The position numbers and the translations under genes were made by a program. This document shows positions 53,436 to 64,000 of a stretch of 64,000 bases of DNA, one piece after another (within the stretch, counting starts at the first letter, position 1; every line of letters begins with the position of its first letter). The notes under the pieces were generated by a model. The model had not been told where the DNA came from. It did not search any database and worked only from the letters and a program-made list of their open reading frames with translations. The stretch is from Pseudorasbora parva. Its lineage: Eukaryota; Chordata; Actinopteri; Cypriniformes; Gobionidae. The DNA lies in NCBI RefSeq assembly GCF_024679245.1, contig NC_090187.1, positions 2,877,251-2,941,250 of the forward strand. Direction: 5' to 3'.

Positions 53436-54661
53436 TTGTATGGAAAAGAGCAGCTTGGACATCCTGCTAAATATCGAGGTGAAGATAATTGCAAATTCCA
53501 AGTTTATTATCAAAGACAGCAGGGTGTGCAACAGCGGGCACATCAACACAAACAATACCAGACACTGAATGACAAACAAGCAGGAACTTAAATACAGAGA
53601 TGATTAACTAAAATGACAAACAGCTGTGATTAAAGTGATCAGTGTCCATGGTGACCGATTGTGGCGGGAAAACAGAACAAAGGAAGACATGTGACCAATG
53701 AAAACAACTGATAGTTCATGAAAACCAACACAAACAGAACGTGGTTGTGACATATATAATGCATTAATAATGCCTTGCAATGCACCTTATAATGCAGTAG
53801 ATATAATGCAAGGACGGGTAGATGCCAAGGTTTTCATTGAAAAACAGCTTTGATTTTCACACAAAATCACACAAAATGGAAGACGACACTAAAGTCATAT
53901 GGACTGCTACTGGTAAAATTCTACAGTGACTCTAACTAACACATTTTAGGTAACTTTACTTAAAGTCTTAACTTAATTAAAAGTTCCATAGAATGCACTG
54001 AAACAATATTTTAAATTGATCTCTAATACATACATAGAAGGATGTGGCTTTGGTAAGGGCAGTCCATTTACAACCCTAGTCTGTTTTTACCTTATTTTGA
54101 AAGGTCATGAATAATAATATTGAGCTCTTCTCTGATTGTCTCATTTTTGCAGCTCACACAAGTGCAGTTATTCAGAAAACACAGTCGCAAACAGTGGCTT
54201 GTGAGCCCTGACAGAACACAGACCGACTGAATGATACTTTAAGCAGAACATCTCAAATGGAGATGCTCAAATGCAGCCTACTTATTTATTGTTGTTTTCA
54301 GATCATCCGCTCGCATGCACCAGATTGAACATATTTAAGTAAAACACCGGCTAGCATACGTGTTCTTTTAACAGAAAAGCTCTGATTGGGTTATTTAAAT
54401 GACTGAAATCCGAAAATCCCAGTTCAAATGAATGGATTGGTTTCAGTGCCATTTTGTCAAGCAAACAAAAAAAAATGTTTTTTTGAGGCGGGCCATTTTT
54501 TTACTACTTTGACTTTTGACTAATTTCCTCCACTTCTGCAGTTATCTTTCTCTGTTTACATCCACTCATTTCCCAAAGGTATGCATGTTCAATTGTCAAT
54601 ACAACTGAAGATTGTGAGAGAATATCAAATAATCTGACTTCATAAATTAATATTGATTTTC

Positions 54662-55500
54662 TTAAAGGTCACGTTTTTCGTGTGTTTTTGAAGCTTTGAT
54701 TATGTTTACAGTGTGCAATATAACATGAGTTCATGTTTTGCATGTAAAAAAAACACAGTATTTTTCACACAATTTACTTATCTGTACAGTGCTGTTTCCT
54801 CTGTCCTAAAAACGGCCTGATGATTTCCTTGTTCTATGAAGTCCCTCCTTCAGAAATACGTAACGAGTTCTGATTGGGCCAGCGCTTCCCGTGTTGTGGT
54901 TGGACAGCAGCTTAGCGCAGTTTGCCCGGAAAGGTCCCGCCTCTTACCATAACGGGGTGATGCCAGCGCTGAATACGAGACCACGCCCCCTATTTTGCGT
55001 GTTCTTGTGGGCGGAGGGTTCGTCAACAAACGGTTCAAGTGACGTCATCACAGCAGGAAGTGCAGCGGTGTAGTCCAAACCGGCCGCTCGCTGTAGGCTT
55101 TGAAAGGGAACTTCTGTTAAATAAAATATCTCGCTTGGCATTGAACTGTGAGCGTTATAATTTTACAGGTATTATTTATGTTCTAACAGCAACATTACAC
55201 ACTAACTAAAGTTTGAAAGATGGGATCGCAAACAGGGGCGTCGGACTGGGGGGGTAAAGGCGACCGAGTACCCAGGTGTCAGTTTTCTATACATATACAG
55301 TACATGCACTAACATTTGTATAGAATTGATGTACAAAGGGCTTATTTTGTTTACATTTTAAGTGTTTTTATGATAGAAAATGCAATACCCCACCCATTGG
55401 TATCACTATGGTATTTGGTACGGGGGCCCAGCAAGATGGTTTGTACTCAGGGCCCAAAAGTTGGTGCTACGCCGCTGATCGCGAAGAACGGGACCTTTAA
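54662..55500. mobile_element. MITE with TTAAAGGTCACG ends, GC-rich core
   Basis: The ends TTAAAGGTCACG and CGGGACCTTTAA are inverted. The core (54860-55080) is CpG-rich. An inner hAT-like element (55233-55477) interrupts it close to the right end. Confidence 0.6.
55233..55477. mobile_element. hAT-like element, 245 bp
   Basis: The ends CAGGGGCGTCGGAC and, from the other strand, CAGCGGCGTAGCACC are flanked by ATCGCAAA and ATCGCGAA, an 8-bp duplication with one change. Confidence 0.65.
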
Positions 55501-56860
55501 AATATTTTTGTTTGAGCTCACTATTATGGTGATCAGTGTTCCCTTTGGTGGGGCAGTTTTGAAATTCTCTTCCTATTGATGCAGTGATCACTTTACTTGT
55601 TTTTGTTTTAGTCAAGCGATTTGCATGCCTTTTTTAAAGTAAGTCCAACTAATTAGATTGTACAGTGCTTCAGATCCCATTCATTGTAAATGCAAGCAAA
55701 AACAAACAAACAATTCAAAATCATATTTGTATGTTCCATTGAAGGAAAAAGAGCAATATGGGTTTCGGAAGGACATGATAATTTTAAATGTTGTATGAGC
55801 TATCCCTTTACAGAGGCATAGACGGAAAAAAAAATATTATATACATTTAACAGTTTTTCCCGGTTTTTCAAAAGAGAACGAGACATTTAAAAGTGTGCAT
55901 TTTGTATCATTTCACAAATTAATTTTGTTATCTCGTTTACTTTTAAATGTAATGGATGCAGCATAAAATCAACCAAAAACTCACATATTGATTTTATTTG
56001 GTGATTTTAGTTAAATCTCATTGTCTGAGCGTGCTGAATATGATCCCTTTCGGAAGGCTATTGGTCATTCTGACCTCCACGTACCCGGATCACTCATGCC
56101 ATCTCCGTTTCAATCGGCTTACGCTGCACATCATCCCTCGGACTGGCAACTTCCAACAGTGTCCCTTCAGAAGCCATACAATAAAAGCACATACTGTAAC
56201 TAATTAGCAAATCCCACCCGACGCTACAGAAGGGTCAGGTTTATGCACAGCGGCCGCTGCTTTTAAAGCAAGCGTTCAGGGTCGGCTTGTGTTAGTGTGC
56301 TAATTGCCTTTTCTCCCAAAAGCAGCCAGATAAACAGATGCGGCCCAGGAGTCTAAAGAAGACTCCTAATCCACCGCAGTTTACCCACCAGACGGGACAG
56401 CCAACACCACTGTGGGAAAAACAATATTTCTCATGTGCATGGGCACTGGGAGGCCCAATGAGGGGGGCGTCTATAACAAACTTGCTCCCCCCTTCATTTT
56501 TATTCATCGCCGCTATTTGTCCAAGCTGAATACAACACGGGGTGAAGGGTCAGCTTAAACCCAAGGCTATTCACTCAGCCCAATGCATCTTAAGGGGCCC
56601 AGGGCCACGGATTGTAAATCTTTTAAAGATGTGTTTTCAGAAGTAGTTAAATTGTAATTATGCTGGACAGATTGATTTGGCGTGGAGCCTGGAAAGGTGA
56701 AATAAAAGTGAAAGTGTTTCAGTTTAATTTTAAGGGCAGGCAGACTCGGCGCAAGTGCACTGTGGCGTGTGATGATCTTTATTTATATATTTTTTTGTTC
56801 TAGAGCTTCACCCTTGATCTCTCTCTCTGACACTCTTGATCTCTGTCCGTCTTTCTCCAG

Positions 56861-56931
56861 GCCTAACGTTTGTGGCACCAGGTGCTGTCATTCATGGCTA
56901 GTCAACCCCAAGACCAAGCAGTGCACAAAAC
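56861..56931 (+). CDS. ltbp1: ltbp1 exon: Cys-rich NVCG...CCH segment
   Basis: Acceptor TTTCTCCAG and donor C|GTGAGT bound 71 bases. Entering in phase 2 the exon encodes PNVCGTRCCHSWLVNPKTKQ then CTK and leaves one base. The pattern NVCG-RCCH-W-P-QCTKP matches the N-terminal cysteine segment of long LTBPs. From memory LTBP1 has RCCHGW, whereas LTBP2 and LTBP4 have CCPGW, so the histidine favours LTBP1. This segment leads into the first EGF-like domain. Confidence 0.85.
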
Positions 56932-57523
56932 GTGAGTATCTTTTCAGGGCCATTCAGATGGTTTTATACATTTCTATTATGCTCATAGAAAGACGCAGAG
57001 TGTTTCATCTGGCTCAAATCCTCTTCATTTGTCTGATTTTTTCAAATGAGGCAGTGAACTGAAGTGTCTGCACAGCTGTGAGCTGTAACAACTTCATAAA
57101 CAGCAGGGGAAACATGCACTAAAACATTGATTCTCAACCTTTTTATATTAAAGACCCCTCACTGGCCAACACAATATTCATATGCCCACTATTACAGCGC
57201 TATGGATATTTAGTATAAAATATATTAACTCTTTCCCTGCCATTGACCTGCAATTTCTCATCTTTCCGTGTTTTCACCGTTATGCGGTAGGGGGCGCTAT
57301 TACACCTCTCCTGAAAGAGTACAGAGTCTCCTGATCATCCCTCATCCCCTTTGGGAGTAAGCCGAAGCCCCCAGGCTGAGAATCACAAAACAAAATCACT
57401 GTAGTTTCAGACCTCCAGGTTATTTTCTGTAATAATCTGTCTAATGTATCTGCCGTTAGCTCCATATAGGCACATTTACAGTCAACCAATTCTGATTTTG
57501 TACTGTTTTAATGTAATATGCTA

Positions 57524-58159
57524 CTAGTGTTGTAGTACTCGAGACCGGTCTTAAGACCATTTTTTGAAGGTCTTGGTCTTGTCTTGGTCTCGGACTTAAG
57601 CTGATGATACACAAGGCAACTTTTTGAGCAATGTTGCTTGGGCACTTCCCCATTTAGAATGGGCAACTATTTTCTATCTGGATATCCAAAAAGAAATGTG
57701 TTACCCATTCTCAATGGGAAAATGGCCACATCGCTTGCAAAGTTGCCCGGCAACATTGCTCAAAAACATCCCTTGTGTATCATTAGCTTTAGAGGTTTCA
57801 TCAGCTATCATCACTACATTTCTGGCACATTGTCTGAATTAACATCATTAATGTGATTTGATGTATAACTTACTGCTTAAAATGTAATAAATAACTTCTT
57901 TGTAATGTGATTTCTTTTGTTACTGTGCTGCCGGGATCAAAAGCAATTAATTGGACCAATTCAGATGCAACTTCTGTGCCATTAGTTTTATTGTTTGATT
58001 GGTAACAGCGCTATAGTGTCTTACTTTTCTAATCAAATTTATTAAATAAATATAAAGTAATTTCTCAGATAGTAGAAATGGATCTTTTAGATGATTTTAA
58101 GGAGTGCTGGTCTGGTCTGGTCTTGGTCTCGGTTTAGGTGGTCTTGACTACAACACTAG
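57524..58159. mobile_element. MITE with CTAGTGTTGTAG ends
   Basis: Perfect 12-bp inverted ends, CTAGTGTTGTAG and CTACAACACTAG, enclose GGTCTTGGTCT repeats. It hosts a smaller element at 57599-57788. It lies in the ltbp1 intron. Confidence 0.65.
57599..57788. mobile_element. PIF/Harbinger-like MITE, 190 bp
   Basis: The ends AGCTGATGATACACAAGG and CCTTGTGTATCATTAGCT are inverted and flanked by TTA on both sides (57596-57598, 57789-57791). Inner arms GCAATGTTGC/GCAACATTGC also pair. Confidence 0.75.
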
Positions 58160-58854
58160 CTATTACCATTATTACGTTTTTTATGTAATGTATTCAGTCT
58201 TGAGCAGATGATTGTTAATGAAGAGCTCTACGTTCCCCTTTGACAGGCATTTAATGAAAAAGTGTTGTGCTACTTAATTGAGTCCATATTCAGTTTTCTA
58301 TTAATGCTTATAAATTCAGGTTGGATATTAAAATCTGTTCTTTATTTGTTTTCACTTTGCACAGTGTTCATTGTTCCAGCATGTAGCAGTTATTTGAAAA
58401 TCTGTTTGCGTGTTTCCCTGTTTTATTGATTGATTTTATAAGGCTCATGTGGGTTAAATAAAATGTTAAATAAAACTTTTATGTATATTATGTTCATGCA
58501 TCTTACACTCAGCAGTAAAAATGTACTTTACGTCTGTCCATTTGGATGCCTGAACATTATGACAATCCTTTACTGTAAGTAGGCCAAACCGTTGAGTGCC
58601 ATGTTGAGGCTCAATAACACAATTAATCCAGTGCCTCAGCTTTCTTATTATAATCCACACCTTCCTAATCCTTGTGTAGCTAGATTTACCAACTAACAAC
58701 TAACCCCTTGACCCAAGTGCCTTTAAAGGGCCAGTGCAACTCAAAATCAGATTCCAAAATAAATCAATCAGGAAAGTAACTCAAAATGCTATGCAAAGTA
58801 GTGGAAAACCATTAACACAATGGGAAAATAATTTCTCTGTTGTTCTCCCACTAG

Positions 58855-59131
58855 CAAGATGTCATCCGCGCTGCCATAATAAAGCAGTCTGTCGCCGGCC
58901 GAACTTCTGTCAGTGTCGTCCCGGCTTCCACGGCCATCGCTGTGAACATCCTAATGTCATCCCGACCCCAAACTCCTGGTTTGAGGCACAGCCTGGTCCC
59001 ATCATACACTTCACCGCCACCACGGCGACAGTTACCACGGCAACGCCCGCATCCACCACCTACAACATCTCCACATCTGCCTCCAACCCAGATGCCAAAA
59101 AGACATACTCATTACGCTGGCAGCCGCCCAG
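58855..59131 (+). CDS. ltbp1: ltbp1 exon: first EGF-like domain and linker
   Basis: Acceptor TTCTCCCACTAG and donor G|GTGAGT bound 277 bases. Joined in phase 1 after the previous exon it reads P-R-C-H-P-R-C-H-N-K then VCRRPNFCQCRPGFHGHRCE, a six-cysteine EGF-like domain of the non-calcium-binding type found near LTBP N-termini. Then comes a Thr/Pro-rich, probably O-glycosylated and protease-sensitive linker rich in TATT runs. It ends KKTYSLRWQPP and two leftover bases (phase 2). The gene continues beyond the window. The WQP ending recalls a segment in an LTBP4 isoform, so the paralogue is not fully settled. Confidence 0.85.
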
Positions 59132-59193
59132 GTGAGTGACCTCTTCATAAGTCATGCGCTTTACACTAATGTGGCTCATAAAGCACACCAATG

Positions 59194-59985
59194 TAGCCTG
59201 GGGAAACCCAGACAACTTCCGGCAAATTTTGATTTGCTCTGTAGGTAGTCTGGCAAAGAGCCCATTCAAACCCATTTATAATCCGTCGAAATCGCGGCAC
59301 CAATTAGAAACGTTGGGGCTTTACACGATGACGATGGCGACGGTGAAGCAGATTTTGTACATTACTAAGATGGACGCCGCCGTGGAATCTCACTCGTTCG
59401 AATCAGCTATCGTGGCTGTTTTAAATGATTTAAACTTTTTATTTTCGTTAAAACCCCAGCAAAGAACAACACTCAAAGCCTTCATATCTATAAAAGATGT
59501 TATCGCAGTCTTACCGACTGGATTCGGCAGAAGTCTGATATACCAGCTTGCCCCTTTGGTGGCGAAACTAATGGGTCTCACACCGGATGCGAAGCTCAGC
59601 GCCGCGTCTCAGGTATCTCACATTAAATACACACGAGCTCAATTTTGAATCGACTTCTGACAGAAGAGCTTCACGATCAGTGTATCTCGTAGCACAGGGT
59701 GAAATCTGTATTTACATTGACGTTTTACGAGAAAATAAAACGTCTTTTTATATTGAAAACACTGTGTTCGAATTTTAAAGACGTGGTGCGGCGCTGAGCT
59801 TCGCGTCCGGTGTGTGAGCTCCTTTAGCGAGAGCCCTCTGCATACGTCATCTCCTTCATCACTCTGATTGGTTTTAAGGTCGCCCAGGCATTTAAGCGAC
59901 GCCCCTTTGGAAATGATTTGTCTCTGAAGCTTTGCCAGACCATAACTCAGTTACTACTGAGAATGGTCTGGTTTTAACCAGGCTA
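59194..59985 (+). mobile_element. TIR element carrying RecQ helicase motif 0/I fragment, copy C
   Basis: The ends TAGCCTGGGGAAACCCAGAC and GGTCTGGTTTTAACCAGGCTA are inverted repeats. From 59365 it encodes MDAAVESHSFESAIVAVLND and on through FSLKPQQRTTLKAFISIKDV to AVLPTGFGRSLIYQLAPLVA. The last string is a RecQ-type motif I in which the usual GKS lysine is Arg. Q and the spacing to LPTG match RecQ motif 0. The frame ends soon after, with no other helicase motifs. Inside, 59578-59605 pairs with 59790-59818 as an inverted repeat. It sits 62 bp downstream of the ltbp1 EGF exon. Confidence 0.75.
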
Positions 59986-60146
59986 ACACCAGTGGCCAAC
60001 ATGTTCTCCAACCAATAAGCCTATATAGGTTGTTTGTCACTTGCTTGAAATACGACCCATATATGCATTTACTAAAGTTGTGCTCCGATTGACAACAGGA
60101 CACTTTCATTTTAAAGAATTTTTCCCTTTTATCTAAATAATATTTC

Positions 60147-60300
60147 AGGTTTTGCATAGCGCAATTGGTAAAGCATTGCAAATTGTGATCATGCGATCCT
60201 GAGTTCGATCCCAGGGAACACTTGTGCTCATAAAGTGTGTATGCACTGTAAATCACTGGGTAGGTTTAGAGATGGGGTGGGTGTAGTTGTACATAAAAAA
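60147..60300 (+). mobile_element. tRNA-headed SINE
   Basis: A box TAGCGCAATTGG and B box GAGTTCGATCCC are 35-40 bp apart, followed by TGGGTAGGTTTAGAGATGGG and an A-rich end. Confidence 0.7.
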
Positions 60301-60446
60301 ATATATATATTTTTGCTAAATGGAAATATTACAAATAGTAAAAAGTCCACACATTGCATTAAAATGAACATGCATTTTGATTGGTAGCGACAGTTATACG
60401 TGATTTCATGATGTCACGTAACACGACACTGTCATTATTTTTACGC

Positions 60447-60460
60447 CTGCTAGAGGGCGC
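60447..60460 (+). promoter_or_regulatory. CTCF-like motif
   Basis: CTGCTAGAGGGCGC matches the CTCF core at about 12 of 14 positions. Confidence 0.3.
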
Positions 60461-60652
60461 ACGACTTTAAAACGTAAATAAAAGTAGTAATAAGGTGCTT
60501 GAAAAAAAACCTAGAGTCAGTTTTTTTTGGAGGACAGTTTGCAATGGCTATATTAGGAATGGAACAGATGCAGAAACACCTTAACTTATAAGTCAAAAAG
60601 TGCATGTTGCATTATAGCTATTTGATGCGGTGTTGTACACTGTACACTCACA

Positions 60653-60875
60653 AAAGAAATGTACAGTGCTGTCACTGAGGCGGTACTCCAGACAACTAAC
60701 CCCTTGACCCAAGTGAAACAAGTAAAGTACAGAAGTGAAAAGGTACCTTACTCACTCCTAAATGGTACATACTAGTACCTTAAAATGTACATATCAGTAC
60801 TTTAAGAGTGTGAATTAGTACCTTAAAGGTACATTAGCGCCCCAGTGACAGAAATGTACGTTTTTTTCTGACATT
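60653..60875. mobile_element. MITE of the AAGGTACA palindrome family, copy 1
   Basis: Shares ends (GTACAGTGCTGTCACTG, CAGTGACAGAAATGTACG) and AAATGGTACATACTAGTACC with 63490-63728. It has an extra ACTAACCCCTTGACCCAAGT block, 20 bases or more of which also occur near 58700. Confidence 0.65.
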
Positions 60876-61267
60876 GTATGCATGCAGATTGCAGAATTTG
60901 CATTAATTATATTTCAAGTTATTTCATGTTTATGTATCATTGGCTCTTCCTCAACAGCCACTATATTGGACTTTTTTGTTCAACTCAGCTAGTCATTAAT
61001 ATCTGGAGTATTTCATTTTAAATGTTAAAGTGACTCACTTCTTCAGGTGTACAATTTTGCTATATGGAATAAATGACTATGCGGTGTTTATAAAACAATT
61101 GTTCATGATTTGCTGCCACAAGGTGGAAAAATTACAGTTAACAGTATGTGTTTTGACTAAAAATACAGATAAAGGTATTGCAATCACATCACTTTCTTAA
61201 TCAGTGTTAAAAATACACATACAACAGCAAATTTCCATGGAAAATTATGTATGCCATTTAAAATATC

Positions 61268-61530
61268 GGTCACACTTCAGATTAGGGTCCAATTCTCACG
61301 ATTAAATAACGATTATCTACAACTTTTAACTCAATAAACTCCTCATTTCTGCTTATTAATAATTAGCAAGGTTGTTAAGTTGAGGTATTGGGTGATTAAG
61401 GGATGTAGAATATGGTCATGAAGTATAAGGCATTAATATGTGCTTTATAAGTGCTAATAAACAGCCAATATCCTAGTATTATGCATTATAATAAGCAGCT
61501 AGTTCATGGACCCTAAACTAAAGAGTTAAC
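61268..61530. mobile_element. MITE related to 25215-25484
   Basis: The ends GGTCACACTTCAGATTAGGG and CCCTAAACTAAAGAGTTAAC are inverted. The interior AAGGCATTAATATGTGCTTT is shared with the other copy. Confidence 0.6.
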
Positions 61531-61564
61531 AAAATATAAAGCTCATAAATAAGACACTTTATTT

Positions 61565-61765
61565 GGTAACACTTTATTTTACAATGTCATTGTTATATAT
61601 GTTACATACTGTACTAATAACTATAAATGAGGCATAATTGCATGCAACTAACCCTAAACCAACCCATATTCCTAACCCTATAATAAGTACTTGTAGTTAA
61701 TTAATATTACTCAGAACTTAAATATAATTACACTGTAAAAGGGACACCTTAAAATAAAGTGAAAC
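61565..61765. mobile_element. MITE with GGTAACACTTTATTTTA ends
   Basis: The left end GGTAACACTTTATTTTACAA and right end CCTTAAAATAAAGTGAAAC are inverted. A related fragment lies at about 61850-62020. Confidence 0.6.
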
Positions 61766-62020
61766 TGTTTAGTTGTTACATTGTAATTATTGCAAAAACA
61801 TGTACGTTCACAATAAGTGCATTGCATGAAAATGATCAATTAAAATGTTAGTACACCGTAGTTAAGGCCACCTAATATAAAGGTGGTCCGCACTGGGCCA
61901 TATTAAGTTACTGCATGTACATACTATAGGTTTAGGGTTGCATGTAATTATGCATAATTTATTGTTATTACTATAGTAACTACATGTAATGTGCTACAAT
62001 GACTATAGTGTTACCAAAAA

Positions 62021-63401
62021 TTAAATACTAAAACTAAAATAATTAAAAAAGAGAAGTATATATGCAATATAGATAGCAAATAGTTGGTCTAAAAAACAGT
62101 ATTTACATTGTAAGTGTACGTTTAATTAGCTTTTAATTCCAGTTTGTGGACATTCTTTTCACACAAAAAAACAAAAACAAATTGTGTGTGTGTGTGTGTG
62201 TGTGTGTTACACGGATTTGCCTACAGGAGGCGCTCTCATACTCCAAATTCACATCTACTGTAAATACTTCACAGCTGTGCCAGCACAAGAAAGACTATGT
62301 AAAGCTAACACATTTGGGAATGTCATAGTTTGAATGCTTTTCTTTCCCACCTGATGTTGTAAGTGTTAAGTGCTCAAAGCTTTAAGACCAATTCTTCTGC
62401 TCAAAGGGATTTGTCTTGTTTACTAAAGGATTGTAATTCCATCCATATGGTAAACAGCTCTTACATCTGTATACACTGATGTTAGATATGTATGTTTTCG
62501 TTCTTTATACGGAGACCTTAAGTGACCCTTATCTTCTCACAGCTCACTCTCCACCCTGAAAATGAAAATTATCGCTATCTCTAATCTCACCTGATGTTTT
62601 GCCAAGGTAGATAATGTGAAGTAGAAGATGTATGCTCGCCCTTAAAAAAGACATATTTATTTTGACTGGCTGCCTCATAGGCAGATGCTTCTTTTATACT
62701 GTATTCAGATGACAGAGGATGCAAAAGAACAAAAGGTTCTGAAGAAAAGTGTTATGATTGGAGAGCCACACCTCATCTGATTTCAGATTAATGGGGCAAT
62801 GAAGAGCATAAAGTTAAGAAGTCTTGTCCCTTTGCTGGAAGTCTCTGATCAGAGCTTTGATGTTCGGGATGGAATATATTTACTTGCGAAAGTGTATATG
62901 CGGTCATGGTTAAGAAGTGGTTTATATCACACCAAGGTATCATCTTGCAACATTTTGATTTAGAGGACAAGTTTAACATTTATGCTGAATAAAAGATGAG
63001 AAAAGTGTTTAGCCTATTGTGTAATGCCTGGGTTTTCACACAGGGGAGAACCACAAAACATAACAGGTCAATTTAGTGATGTTAGTTAAAGGGGTCTTGC
63101 ACTGTATTGTTTTATAATGTTTCCTGTGGTGCACTTTTAATGTGAATATGATTTTTTTTACATTAGTAATGGTCATAATTTAGAAATAAATAGAGCTCAT
63201 GAATGCAGTGATATCGTCATTGCAACTCGATTTCTGCACAATAACGAATGCTTTCATCATAACTAACAGTGCAAACACAATATAAAAAAGAGATGTGTTG
63301 ATTATAACGGGACCTTTGGTGTGAGTCCAGGACTCAGTCACTGATAAACTTGCGCTGTTTGATTGACAGCTCCAGGGATTGTTACTTTCTCAAAAAAACT
63401 C
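62021..63401. other. ltbp1 intronic sequence, no feature
   Basis: A short (GT)n lies at 62182-62206. No LTBP-like exon or transposon recognised. Confidence 0.4.
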
Positions 63402-63798
63402 ATCCTGTATGATTTTTAAGCATTTTTAAAAATGGGGACATGGGTAATGTCCTCATATTTCACCCTCTCCTTATAATACCTGTGTCATACACTGTAAGAA
63501 AAAAAAGTACAGTTCTGTCACTGGGGCGGTACCCTAAAGTACAAAAGTGAAAAGGTACATCTTTGTACTTTACTCACCCCTAAATGGTACATATTAGTAC
63601 CTTAAAAGGTACATATCAGTACTTTAAGAGTGCATCGTAGTACCTTAAAGGTACATATTAGTACCTTTTTGGTTTTGTACCTTAGGGTACCGCCCCGGTG
63701 ACAGAAATGTACCTTTTTTTCTGACAGTATACCCATGTAATTATACACATTTGTGTCCTGATATTTCACAAAAACATGACCCCCCCCCCCCCCCCCCC
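63402..63798 (-). mobile_element. Second copy of the G-run repeat, interrupted by a MITE
   Basis: On the minus strand it starts with a run of G, TCATGTTTTTGTGA, and continues with ACATGGGTAT. After the inserted MITE it resumes with ATGACACAGG and AGGGTGAAATATGAGGACAT. The same family occurs at 42425-43790. Confidence 0.7.
63490..63728. mobile_element. MITE of the AAGGTACA palindrome family, copy 2
   Basis: Long inverted ends (GTACAGTTCTGTCACTGGGG and CCCCGGTGACAGAAATGTAC) are flanked by ATA on both sides (63487-63489, 63729-63731). Internal AAAGGTACATATTAGTACC is itself palindromic. Confidence 0.75.
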
Positions 63799-64000
63799 AA
63801 TCAATCAAGGCCTTTTGCAACACAAGCGCCGATCTAAACGGTGTATAACATGCAAATACTGGTGCAAGCACAGCATGACAGAACCGTGCCCTCTGTCAGC
63901 GCACACCGCCAAGCTGCCCGGTTTTACACAAGATAAAATCGTACATCGCACTGCTGTACACGGCGTACATCGCACTGCTGTTAGTGAGCTTTAGCGCGGT

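Larger units (their letters stand above)
48478..56860 (+). other. ltbp1 intron 1 (about 8.4 kb)
   Basis: It starts GTAAGAG and ends in a pyrimidine tract with TTTCTCCAG. It contains a GT/GCGT tract (49868-49932), a Tc1 remnant, a V-SINE tail fragment at about 51045-51110, and MITEs. I found no further exon with LTBP features, though small ones could be missed. The stretches 48610-49400, 51120-52790, 53440-54660 and 55500-56760 show no recognisable feature except short MITE fragments (about 48690, 51955). Confidence 0.55.

Noticed and set aside
56292..56529. Open frames in a low-repeat part of ltbp1 intron 1
   Set aside because: No family recognised on either strand; could be conserved noncoding DNA but nothing in the sequence proves it.
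59154..59648. Functional RecQ helicase gene
   Set aside because: Only motifs 0 and I are present, the Walker lysine is Arg, and the frame lies inside transposon inverted repeats.

Overview
The window is vertebrate nuclear DNA, almost certainly from a ray-finned fish and probably a cypriniform. The evidence is long dinucleotide microsatellites, spliced genes with GT-AG introns, a 5S-rRNA-headed SINE3, tRNA-headed V-type SINEs, and Tc1, hAT, PIF/Harbinger-like, DIRS and LINE remnants. No bacterial, viral or organellar features are present. The species cannot be named from the sequence.

Genes are sparse. (1) At about 16.37-16.63 kb on the minus strand, a terminal exon encodes a 50-residue single-pass membrane microprotein whose C-terminal half matches TUNAR, the microprotein of the vertebrate TUNA/megamind locus. 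(2) At 45.79-45.92 kb on the plus strand, a second terminal exon encodes a diverged TUNAR-like tail that aligns without gaps to the first one. I know of no description of this second gene. (3) From 48.2 kb to beyond the window, on the plus strand, lie three phase-compatible exons of a latent TGF-beta binding protein. They carry a signal peptide and basic linker, a Cys-rich NVCG...CCH segment, and a first EGF-like domain. The RCCH motif and the neighbouring TUNAR/megamind gene (first named linc-birc6 in zebrafish; human BIRC6 lies near LTBP1) point to ltbp1.

Layout. 0-6.1 kb: unique DNA and miniature transposons. 6.3-9.5 kb: a LINE endonuclease remnant on the minus strand, preceded by a 39-bp VNTR of about 36 copies and two 257-bp monomers. 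11.6-12.8 kb: an internally deleted Tc1. 14.9-15.1 kb: a homopurine tract of about 200 nt. 16.4-18.0 kb: the TUNAR exon, then a SINE3 split by a hAT. 20.5-21.1 kb: a 25-bp minisatellite. 23.3-23.7 kb: an LTR-like insertion with two covarying hairpins. 26.7-28.6 kb: a DIRS element split by a hAT. 29.2-29.9 kb: a 41-bp minisatellite carrying a CCAAT box in nearly every unit. 36-45 kb: MITEs, ATGAGATAAAAAGT-type AT-rich repeats, nested insertions and very long CT/GT/TA tracts. 45.8-64 kb: the TUNAR-like exon and the 5' part of ltbp1, whose introns hold more nested elements.

The main points of interest are the pair of TUNAR-family microproteins beside ltbp1, a dispersed transposon family carrying a RecQ-helicase-like fragment (three copies), many insertions dateable from their target-site duplications, and repeat-borne regulatory motifs (CTCF-like, CCAAT).
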